A DNA stretch of 64,000 nt from Strigamia acuminata. Lineage: Eukaryota > Arthropoda > Chilopoda > Geophilomorpha > Linotaeniidae. Positions 12,801-24,800 of this stretch are shown in pieces (position 1 is the stretch's first letter; every line of letters starts with the position of its first letter). The translations under genes were made by a program, and so were the position numbers. The stretch spans positions 10,070,427-10,134,426 of the forward strand of contig OX442315.1 of NCBI GenBank assembly GCA_949358305.1, in the 5' to 3' direction. The notes beneath the pieces are model-generated. The model did no database searches, had not been told where the DNA came from, and was given only the letters and a program-made list of their open reading frames with translations.

Positions 12801-15800
12801 CTGAAAAGGAACCAATCAAACAGCCAACTGAAAAAGAACCAATCAAAAAACCAACAGAAAAAGAACCAATCAAAAAGCCTACTGAAAAAGAACCAATCAA
12901 AAAGCCAACTGAAAAAGAACCAATCAAAAAGCCAACTGAAAAAGAACCAATCAAAAAACCAACAGAAAAAGAACCAATCAAAAAGCCTACTGAAAAAGAA
13001 CCAATCAAAAAGCCAACTGAAAAAGAACCTATCAAAAAGCCAACTGAAAAAGAACCAATCAAAAAGCCAACTGAAAAAGAACCAATCAAAAAACCAACTG
13101 AAAAAGAACCAATCAAAAAGCCTACTGAAAAGGAATCCATAAAAAAGCCAACTGGAAAAGAACCAATTAAAGAGGAACAAAAGCCAACTGAAAAAGAACC
13201 AATGAAAGAGGAACAAAAGCCAACTGATAAAGAACCAATTAGAAAGGAGCAAAAACCTACTGAAAAGGAACCCATAAAAAAGCCAACTGAAAAAGTACCA
13301 ATTAAAGAGGAACAAAAGCCAATTGAAAAAGTGCCAATTACAGAGGAACAAAAGCAAACTGAAAAAGCACCAATCGAAAAGGATCAAACACCATCTGAAC
13401 AAGAAACTGTGTCAACAGTCGAGCCGGAGCCTACAGAGTCTTCCGAAGATGAACTAGAGGATAAGCCAGAAAAATCAAAAGGATTTCTTGATAAGTTTAC
13501 AAGAAAGATTACTAAAGAAACTGATAAAATAGTTAAGGAACTTACGCCGACAGAACCTGAAAAGCCTTTTGAAGAAGAACCAGAGGAAAAATCGAAAGGT
13601 TTTCTTGACAAATTGCAAAGAAAGATTTCTCCAAAAGATACTGAAAAAATTAAGGAACCTAAACTAACATCGAAGGAACCTTTTAAAAAGGAACAAAAGC
13701 CAACTGAAAAAGAAACTACTCCAACAGAGGCAGTGCCTACAGAGCCTTATAAAGAAGAGCCGGAGGAAAATACAGAAAAACCAAAAGGATTTCTTAGTCA
13801 GTTGAAACGAAGGATTTCTGATAGGGAATCTGAAAAACCTACAGAAAGGTTACCTATTAAAACGGAACAAAAGCCAAGAGTAAAAGATCCAATTGAAAAA
13901 GAAGTAAAACCAACTATAAAAGAACCAATTGGAAAGGAACAAAAGCCAGGAGTAAAAGAACCAATTGAAAAAGAAGTAAAATCAACTATAAAAGATCCAA
14001 TTGAAAAGGAAGTAAAACAAGCTATAAAGGAACCTTTGGATGTGGAACTAGAACCAACTGAAAAAGAAAGTACACCAAAAGAACTGGAATCTGAAGAGCC
14101 TTGTGAAAAGGTGTCAGAGGAAAAACTAGAAAAACCTAAAGGTTTTTTTGGAAAGTTAACAAGGAAAATGTCTGGTAAAGAACCTGAAAATATATCGCAA
14201 AAAAGTGATATACCGATTGACAAAGAGCCTATTAAAAAACTACAAAAGCCAACAGAAGAACCTGATAAAATTAGAAAGAAACCCGAAAAGAAAACTACTG
14301 AGGAACTAGAACCGACTGAACCAAAAGTTAAAGATAAGCCAAAGGAATCCGAAATCAAACCATTCAAAAAAGACAGCAAAGAACGTCCTGCAACTTTCAT
14401 GCAAAAGTTAACTAGAAGACTGTCTTCTGCACGGAAACCAGAAGAAACAGAAGAGAATTCTGATGATGACAAACCAAAAGAAATATCTGACTACAGAAAA
14501 GAAGAGCCTCACTTTCCTGAAGAAATACAAGTTTCTGACAGTTCATTGCATGTTATTAAGAAGACATTGACTCAAGTAACAACGTATTCTTCTGCAGAAG
14601 AATTTGAAATTGGACAGCCAGAAATGCCTGTGGAAGAAGTTTCTAGACCAGATGCGAAAAAGATGGCTCAACAAAAACCAGAATCTCTTCCTGAAGTTGA
14701 ACCTATGGAAAAATCTAAAAAAGATAAAACAAAGAGCTTTTTCAAAAAGTTAGGTGATAAAATTTCACCAGTTAAGCTACTTAAGGAAGATAAGCCAGCT
14801 AGAGAACCTGAACTGACAAAGCAGCCTGAAGAAATTATTGCCAAAAAACCAGAACCTGAAGAATCATTGCCTACGGTGACTACTGAAGAGATTCATGAGA
14901 AGTTAGACTCGGGCAATGAACCAGAGGAATTGCCTGTGGATGATGAACCAGAGGAATTGCCTGGGGATGATGAACCAGAGAGAAAGACCAGGCCAGAGGT
15001 GATCCGAAAAACTGCATTAACATCTGATGAAGAACCATTAAAACCTAAGGAAGCATCACTAAAAGAACACAAACCATTACTGGAAACACTTGAACAGGAA
15101 TCTCCTACAAAAGAGTCTAAACCTGGTTCAAAAATTCAAGACATTGATGAATTACCTCAGGAGGATTTGCCAACAGAAAAAGAACAGAAGCCAGACATAA
15201 AGAAAGTTTCTGAATTGAAACCAAAAGTTTTGTCAAAAACTGAAGTGAAAGAAATACCAAAGCTTATAACTAAAAGAATACCGGAAGAGGTACAACAAAG
15301 ACCAAGCCCAAAGAAAACTTCTGAAGTTGAATCAAAACTGAAACCAAAGGATGATGTGAAACCCATTTCTAAAACAAAAGAAACAACAGCACCAGACAAA
15401 CCAGGTGTCAAGAAACCTACTGAGGTTACATCAAAACTAAAACCAAAGGAAGATGATAAAGCAACTCCAAAATCATATAATAAGAGAGCACCTGAAGTTG
15501 AATCAAAGCTTAAACCAAAGGAAGAACCCAAATCTGTTATTAAGAAAATACCTGGAAAGGATTTATCAACAATAGAAACAAAAACAGATAAAAAATCGGA
15601 TGTGAAGAAAGTTCCTCAAGTAGAATCAAAACTTAAGCCAAAGATTGACGAAAAAGAAACACCAAAAACTGTTTCAAAAAAGTTGCCTGAAAAGATATTG
15701 CCAACCAAAGAAACAAAAACAGAACCAAAGAAAGATATTAAGCAGGTGACAGAAATTGCTCCGAAAACGTTGTCCGAAAAAGAGATGCCTGTAAAAGAAC

Positions 15801-18800
15801 AAAAGCCTGGTGTACGGAGGACTTCTCTTGTGGAACCGAAACTTAAAACAAAGGAAGAAGACAAATCCTTGCCAAAACCTATTACTAAAAAATTGCCTGA
15901 AAAAATATCACCAACAAAAGAAACAAAACCAGAACCAAAGAAAGAACAAAGACCTGAAGTACGGAGAACATCTTTGGTAGAACCAAAACTTAAACCAAAA
16001 GAAGAAGACAAATTCTTACCAAAACATATTACTAAAAAATTGCCTGAAAAGATATCACCACCAAAAGAATCTAAAATAGAACCAAAACTAGACAAACAGA
16101 AAGTTCCGGAAGAGGAATCAAAAATTAAGTCTGTAAAATTACCAGCAAAGGTATTGCCAACAAAAGAAACTAAAACAGAACAAAAGCCAGACGTAAAAAA
16201 AGTTTCTCAGGAAGAATTTAAACATAAAACCCAAATTCCCAAATTACCTGAAAAGGTATCACCAATGAAAGATTCTAAAATAGAACCGAAGAAAGAAGTT
16301 CCCACAAAGTTGCCTAGAAAAGAGTCTCTTACTGAAAGACAAAAACCAGACACAACGAGGGCCCCTGAAGTGGAGTCAAAGCCTACACCAAAGGAAAAGA
16401 TTAAAGAAACGCCAAAATCAATTTCTGCACTTCAAGAAAAAGTTGCTCCAAAAGAAGTTGTAAGAAAGCCTATTGACGATCAGGTGAGAGAGAAATTGCC
16501 AGAAAAGCAGGACGACTTGTCAGAAACTAATTCCGGCGATGAGTTAGAAACAGTTATGAAAGGAATGGCAAAGAAACCTGCTGAAGACATTGAAGAAAGA
16601 ACTACGCGAATGATTAGCACGAAAACAACATTTTATTCTTCAGTTCAGTCGGTTCCTACCACCGATGACCTTATTTCATTTGACGACGAAGTAACAAGCA
16701 AAACAGTTAAATATGTCTCAGCAGTGCAGCCCAGACCTCAGGATCAGCCTGAAGTCAGATTTATAGATCCCCGTTCAGCCCAAGTTATTGTGGAACACTT
16801 ATCTGTAAAAGAACCATATACAGATGAAATGATAACATTACAGAAAATAACAAAAACATTCTTGTCACCAGTGATGGCAGCTTTTCGTGAATTAATTGAT
16901 GAACCAACGAAAGAGATCTTAGAATCAGATTTTGATCCCAGTGAAGACCCGGCAACTTTGTTAGTTGAACGGTTTGAAGATGAAAATGTTAGAGGATCTT
17001 TCTATGATGTAATAACTAATGACTTTGTGACCATAAGAGAAGCTATTCAGAAAGGTATTTTAGAACCTTGTGGCAGAAAAATAGTTGTCCCAGTTGGTAG
17101 GCCTGTGTCAGTTCCTGAAGTCTTATCTCAGGGTTTGTTAGATGAGGACAGCAGCAAAGTAGTCCATCCTGAATTAGGTTCTTTACTCACACTTCGTCAA
17201 GCAATATTGTGTGGAATTATTAATCCGGAATCATTTGTAACTAATGTAGAGGAAGAAACAAAAATCACATTACAAGATGCAATTGATAGAAGGTTTATTG
17301 ATCCTGATGAAAACCAGGTTAATTTAGGTGATGAAATTGTTTCAATTTTTGATGCTCTGACAACATACAACATATTTGAGGAACCAGTCTCTTCTAGCAG
17401 AAGGAGTATAATACCTCCTTTAGCATTAACATTTCCTATTGCCTTACAAAAAGGACACATTGATATAATTAAAAAACAATACATTCACCCTATTTACAAG
17501 GATAACATTCCAATTAAAGACGCTGTTGACAAAGATTTAATTATGAGCCTTCCCTATCCCATCCAATCCCAAACTACATCAATAGTGGATGCAATGGATG
17601 AACAACTCATCGATCCAAATTCTTTCACCTTTCAGGAACCGTTCAGTGGGCATGAAATGCCGGTTAATAGTGCTATGGAACAGGGGGTTCTGTATGTGAA
17701 GGAAATGCCATTACCTGAAGGGTACACGTTTTCAATGGACAAGCAGGTTGTGTCTACAACAACAACCACAACGACAACTCAGTTTCACGCTACCGTTGCG
17801 GCCAAACGTTTGATGATCCCAGAAGGATATGAACTGGTTGGACCAACTGAGATTAGAAATACAAGGACTGGAGATATATTGACGATTGAAGAGGCCGTCG
17901 AACAAGGTTTAATAAAGGTGGATTTTCAGACCATTTCTGTGACGAGGAGTTTTCCAGAAGCCATTGAAGAAGGATTGGTTGATTTAACAACTGGGACATT
18001 CACAGATCCAACATCTGGCACCAGTTTGCCAATTTCTGAAGCAATTCAGAAGGAGTTGATTAACCCACTGCCACAATCTGATCCTGAGAAAGGGTTTCCA
18101 ATATCGTACCCAGATTTATTTGAAAATATTTTTGACGAAAAGACAAAACGCTTCATAGAACCCAAGACAAAAAAGCCGGTGACATTTGATGAGGCTGTGA
18201 AAAAGAATTTGGTTGAAACTGACACAGTTTTGTATGATGTGGAAACAAGGAAATCAATCACTGTGGTTGAAGGTATCAAAACTGGAAGAATTGATCAGAA
18301 AACAGGAGAGTTTATTGATGTTAAGTCGGGAAATAAATTTTTGCCTAAAGATGCTGCAAAATTGGGATTACTGGCTGTTATTGGAGTTCCAGTTTCAGCT
18401 GATGTAACTTCAATTAAAGTGATAAAAACTGTAACTGGAAGGATTAGTGAAACAAAAAGACCAACAACTCTTCAGGGTTCAAAGGATATTACAGAGTCAT
18501 TCGATAGAAAACAGTTCTCAACAACAAAAGAAATAGACAAAACTGAACTTAGAAGAAAAACACCATCTCCTACAAAGGAAGTAGAAAGAAAAACACCATC
18601 TCCTACAAAGGAAGTAGAAAGAAAAACACCATCTCCTACAAAGGAAGTAGAAAGAAAAACACCCTTTCCTAAACAAGTTGAAAGAAAAGCTCCATCACCT
18701 ACGAAAGATGTAGAAAGGAAAGTTGCATCACCTACCAAAGATGTGGACAGAAAAATACCATCTCCAACAAAAGACATAGAGCGGAAACCAACCCCAAAAG

Positions 18801-21800
18801 ACATAGAGCGGAAACCAACCCCAAAAGACATAGAACGGAAATCAACTCCAAAAGAAGAGGAAAAGAAGCCATCTCCAACAAAAGATGTGGACCGGAAACC
18901 AATTCCAAAAGAAGAGGAAAAGAAGCCATCTCCTACAAAAGATGTGGAACGAAAAACATCTCCAAAAAGAGTCGAATCTTATCCGTCTAAGGATGTAGAA
19001 AGAGAACCATTCTCCACAAAGAAGTTGGAAAGAATCCCATCTCCTACAAAAGAAGTTGAACGAAAACCATCAGTACCAAAAGAAGTTGAAAGAAAACCAT
19101 CTCCTACAAAAGAAGCTGAAAGAAAGCCATCTCCTACAAAAGAGATTGACAGGAAACCGTCTTCTCCAAAACAGATTGAAAAGAAACCATCTGCTACGAA
19201 AGAAGTTGAACGAGAACCATCAGTTTTAAAAGAAGTTGAAAGAAAGCCATCTTCTACACAAGAGATTGAAAGAAAACCATCTCCTACAAAGGAGATTGAC
19301 AGAAAACCATCTCCTACAAAAGAGATTGACAGAAAACCATCTCCTACAAAAGAGATTGAAAGAAAACCATCAGTGACAAAGGATGTTGAAAGAAAACCAT
19401 CATCTCCTACCAAAGAGGTTGACAGAAAACCATCTGTGACAAAAGAAATTGAAAGAAAACCATCAGTACCAAAAGAATTGGAAAGAAAACCATCTCCTAC
19501 CAAAGAGATTGAAAGAAGACCATCTCCTACAAAAGAAATTGAAAGAAAACCATCAGTACCAAAAGAATTGGAAAGAAAACCATCTCCTACCAAAGAGATT
19601 GAAAGAAGACCATCTCCTACCAAAGAGATTGAAAGAAGACCATCTCCTACAAAAGAAATTGAAAGAAAACCATCAGTACCAAAAGAATTGGAAAGAAAAC
19701 CATCTCCTACAAAAGAAATTGAAAGAAAACCATCTCCTACAAAAGATATTGAAAGAAAACCATCTGTGACAAAAGATGTTGAAAGAAAACCATCTCTTAC
19801 AAAAGAAATTGAAAGAAAACCATCGGTACCAAAAGAATTGGAAAGAAAACCATCTCCTACCAAAGAGATTGAAAGAAGACCATTTCCTACAAAAGAAATT
19901 GAAAGAAAACCATCAGTACCAAAAGAATTGGAAAGAAAACCATCTCCTACCAAAGAGATTGAAAGAAGACCATCTCCTACCAAAGAGATTGAAAGAAAAC
20001 CATCACCCACAAAAGAAATTGAAAGAAGACCATCAATGAAGGACATAGAAAAGAAGGAGCAGTTCAAAGATACTGATGAACCAATTTCACCAACAAAGAA
20101 GGAACCTATAAAAAGGTCGTCTCCTAGTAAAGAAAGACCGAAAACATTACAGCCAGATGAACCAACTATTAGAAAGATGTCGGCTGTTGAGATCTATGAT
20201 GTGGACACCCAAGAAAAAATATTTAAACCTGTGTCTCAAACGTCAGATGAAACAACAATTGTTTCTTATGAAGAGAGAGTGACAGTTTTTTATGAGACTT
20301 TGCAACAGAAAGGAGTTAGCTTAGAATCAACAGTTATATCAAGTCCAATTACTGGTCGTGCAGTATCCATTAAAGAAGCAGTGGAAACAGGAATGTTGGA
20401 TGTACACACAGGAGATTACAAAGACATCCAGACTGGACGAAGAGTTTCAATAACACAAGCCATAATGGAGAGATTAGTAAGTCCAAAGATTGGCAAAGAC
20501 TTAGTAGAAGCAGTTGAAGTTGTACACGAGACTGTACCCATTGTAACAATGCCAGAAACCGACGAAGACGAGGAAGTAAGACATGAGAAAATGGTTGTGC
20601 AGTTTTACGACAGGCTTGAAGGAAAGGGTCTTACACCAGAAATGAGGATAATTGAAAACCCTGAAACACAAGAGGTAATAACTATAAAAGAAGCTGTTGA
20701 TCAAGGAATATTGGATGTTGATTCTGGAGAATATGTTCAACCCAAAACTGGAGAGAGGATGCCTATAACAAAGGCTGTTGAAATGAAATTGGTTAGATCT
20801 ACAGTTGCAAAAGACATTATTGAGATAATTGAAATCAGAAAGACTCCATTTGAAATAACTGAAGAAGCCAAACCAAAGCCTGAAGAAGACAAAGAAGTAT
20901 TTTTTGATGTATTGAAGAAGAAAGGTGTGAATCCAGATGATAAGGTCATTCAAAATCCAATTACAAAACAAACTATTACCATCAGGGAGGCTGTTGAAAT
21001 TCATATCATTGATTTTACAACTGGAGAGTACATTGATCCAAAAACAAAAGAACATTTCTCAATAACAGAAGCTGTAACGAAGAAATTAGTTAAGCCAATT
21101 GTGGGTAAAACAATTGTTGAAGCAGTTGAGGAATTTGAAGAAATTGTAGAATCAAGACCTGAAGAAAAGAAACCTAAACGAACTACTGACAAGAAGAAAC
21201 TTAGACCGACTACCAAAGAAGACAAAGAAGTGTTCTTCGATGTATTAAAGAAGAAAGGTGTGAATCCAGATATGAAGGTCATTGAAAATCCAATTACAAG
21301 ACAGACCATCACCATCAGAGAAGCTGTTGAAATTCATATCGTTGATCTTACAACTGGGGAATACATTGATCCAAAAACACATGAACATTTCTCAATAACA
21401 GAAGCTGTGACAAAGAAATTGGTGAAGCCAACTGTGGGTAAAACAATTGTTGAAGCAGTTGAGGAATTTGAAGAAATTGTAGAATCAAGACCTGAAGAAA
21501 AGAAACCTAAACGAACCACTGACGAGAAGAAACCTAGACCGACTACCAAAGAAGACAAAGAAGTGTTCTTCGATGTATTAAAGAAGAAAGGTGTGAATCC
21601 AGATGAAAAGGTCATTGAAAATCCAATTACAAGACAGACCATCACCATCAGAGAAGCTGTTGAAATTCATATCATTGATCTTACAACTGGAGAGTACATT
21701 GATCCAAAAACACATGAACATTTCTCAATAACAGAAGCTGTGACAAAGAAATTGGTTAAGCCAATTGTGGGTAAAACAATTGTTGAAGCAGTTGAGGATT

Positions 21801-24800
21801 TTGAGGAAATTGTAGAATCAAGACCTGAAGAGAGAAAACCTAAACCAACCACTAAAGAAGACAAAGAAGTATTTTTTGATGTATTGAAGAAGAAAGGTGT
21901 GAATCCAGATGAAAAGGTCATTCAAAATCCAATTACAAGACAAACTATTACCATCAGGGAGGCTGTTGAAATTCATATCATTGATTTTACAACTGGAGAT
22001 TACATTGATCCAAGAACAAATGAATATTTCTCAATAACAGAAGCTGTAACGAAAAAATTAGTTAAACCAACTGTGGGTAAAACAATTGTGGAAGCAGTTG
22101 AGGAATTTGAAAAAATTGTAGAATCAAGACCTGAAGAAAAGAAACCTAATCGAACCACTGAAGATGACAGAGAAGTGTTCTTTGACGTTTTAAAGATGAA
22201 AGGTGTGAATCCAGATATGAAGGTTATTGAAAATCCAATTACAAGACAGACCATCACCATCAGAGAAGCTGTTGAAATTCATATCATTGATCTTACAACT
22301 GGAGAGTACATTGATCCAAAAACACATGAACATTTCTCAATAACAGAAGCTGTGACAAAGAAATTGGTGAAGCCAACTGTGGGTAAAACAATTGTGGAAG
22401 CAGTTGAGGAGTTTGAGGAAATTGTAGAATCAAGACCTGAAGACAGAAAACCTAGACTGACTACCAAAGAAGACAAAGAAGTGTTCTTCGATGTATTAAA
22501 GAAGAAAGGTGTGAATCCAGATGAAAAGGTCATTGAAAATCCAATTACAAGACAGACCATCACCATCAGAGAAGCTGTTGAAATTCATATCATTGATCTT
22601 ACAACTGGGGAATACATTGATCCAAAAACACATGAACATTTCTCAATAACAGAAGCTGTGACAAAGAAATTGGTGAAGCCAACTTTGGGTAAAACAATTG
22701 TGGAAGCAGTTGAGGAGTTTGAGGAAATTGTAGAATCAAGACCTGAAGACAGAAAACCTAGACTGACTACCAAAGAAGACAAAGAAGTGTTCTTCGATGT
22801 ATTAAAGAAGAAAGGTGTGAATCCAGATGAAAAGGTCATTGAAAATCCAATTACAAGACAGACCATCACCATCAGAGAAGCTGTTGAAATTCATATCATT
22901 GATCTTACAACTGGGGAATACATTGATCCAAAAACCAATGAACATTTCTCAATAACAGAAGCTGTAACAAGGAAATTGGTTAAGCCAACTGTGGGTAAAA
23001 CAATTGTTGAAGCAGTTGAGGAGTTTGAGGAAATTGTAGAATCAAGACCTGAAGAGAGAAAACCTAAACCAACCACTAAAGAAGACAAAGAAGTATTTTT
23101 TTATATATTGAAGAAGAAAGGTGTGAATCCAGATGAAAAGGTCATTCAAAATCCAATTACAAGACAAACTATTACCATCAGAGAAGCTGTTGAAATTCAT
23201 ATCATTGATCTCATAACTGGAGAGTACATTGATCCAAAAACCAACGAACATTTCTCAATAACAGAAGCTGTAACAAGGAAATTGGTTAAGCCAACTGTGG
23301 GTAAAACAATTGTGGAAGCAGTTGAGGAGTTTGAGGAAATTGTAGAATCAAGACCCGAAGAAAAGAAACCTGAACACAAAGAAGCTAAACCAATTACTAG
23401 AGAAGACAAACAAGTATTTTTCGATGCTTTGAAGAAGAAAGGTGTCAATCCAGATATGAAAGTTATTGAAAATCCAGTTACAAGACAGACCATTACCATC
23501 AGAGAAGCTGTTGAAATTCACATTATTGACATTACTACTGGCGAGTATATTGATCCAAAAACTAAAGAGCATTTCTCGATAACAGAAGCTGTGACAAAGA
23601 AATTGGTAAAATCAACTGTAGCAAAGGCAATTGTCGAAGCAGTTGAAGAGTTCGAAGATGTTGTCGAGAAGGATGAGTTGAAGAAGCCAGTAAAGGTTAA
23701 TGGTGAGGTTAAAAAATCTGCCTTAATCAAACGACCAAAAGAAATCAAACCTACACCAGGCAAACAAGTTGAAATATTTTATGAAACGTTGAAAGAGAAG
23801 GGGATTAAGCCTGAAATGAAAGTCATTGAAAACCCTGTGACAAAGCAAACTATCAGCATCAAAGAGGCTGTAGAACAGCACATTTTGGACGTAACAACTG
23901 GAGAATTCATTCATCCAAAAACTAAAGATCATTTCACTATATCAGAAGCTGTGACTAAAAAACTTATAAAGCCCGCAGTAGTAAAGAAACTGACAGAAGC
24001 AATTGAAATTATTTTTCACCGAATAGAGGCTGTTGAATCCGAGCCACAGATTTCAGAAAAACAATTTGAAATCTTTTACAACATTCTAGAAGAAAAGGGA
24101 TTACAACCTGATGCTAAAGCTATTGAGAATCCAGTCACCAAACAGACAATTTCTATCAGAGAAGCTGTGGACAGTCACATATTAGATATAACCTCTGGAG
24201 AATATATTCATCCGAAAACAGGCGAGCACATACCAATTCAAGAAGCGGTTCAGAAAAAATTAATCAAGCCTTCTTTTGCTCAACAATTAACACAAGTGAT
24301 TGAAACTTCCTACGTGGTTTATCAGACAGAAGTGATCTATGAGGAAAGGGTGGTGATTTTCTATGAAGTCCTCGAAAGAAAAGGAATTAATGTTGATGTA
24401 AAAGCGGTGCAGAATCCACTGACTGGCGAAACCATAACAATCAGAGAAGCCATTGTTCAGAGGATAATTAATGTGTCAACAGGAGAGTTTGTGGATCCAA
24501 AAACAGATGAGGGAATGCCATTGTTAGAAGCAGTGGATAAGAACTTGATTTATTCTGTTGTAAGCAAACATTTAATTGAGGCCACAAACATTGCCCAGTC
24601 TGGACAACCGGACACAAAGACATTGGATGAACTTATCGAGGACAAAGTTGTCGATTTGGAAAAACAGGTGTTTGTTGATAAATTAACAAAAAAGAAGATT
24701 CCTCTGATTGAAGCGTATGAGAGAAGGTTGCTGAAGCCGGAGACTGTTTTCTTTCACAAATTAACTGGCACTGTAATGACAATCGAAGAAGCCGTAGAGC

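Larger units (their letters stand above)
9175..13350 (+). repeat. Macro-repeat copy B of the internal duplication
   Basis: Second copy of the block described at 5040-9174. It opens with SDYDFEKVVEPDRPEM at about 9200 and then the SPTKESKRKPVSDIIES stretch at about 9635-9690, nearly identical to 5495-5550. The start is clear; the right boundary is approximate because the array regions differ in copy number. Confidence 0.7.
2450..16620 (+). other. Giant Lys/Glu/Pro-rich disordered region with repeated basic motif
   Basis: About 4,700 residues dominated by Lys, Glu, Pro and Thr, PEVK-like in composition. It contains about 43 copies of a short basic/hydrophobic motif of the form K-x-K-G-F-L-x-K-x-x-R-K-I/L-S/T, spaced about 40-120 residues apart and separated by acidic stretches (EPEEPFEEEPEE and similar). 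Two flavours alternate: one continues ITKxT-D/G-K, the other ISPKD. Between them sit tandem arrays of 9-residue units. No folded domain is evident. It is in frame with the flanking plakin repeats and has no stops, so it is translated whenever the giant exon is included. Elastic spacer, charge brush or multivalent binding platform are all possible; the sequence alone does not decide. Confidence 0.85.
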
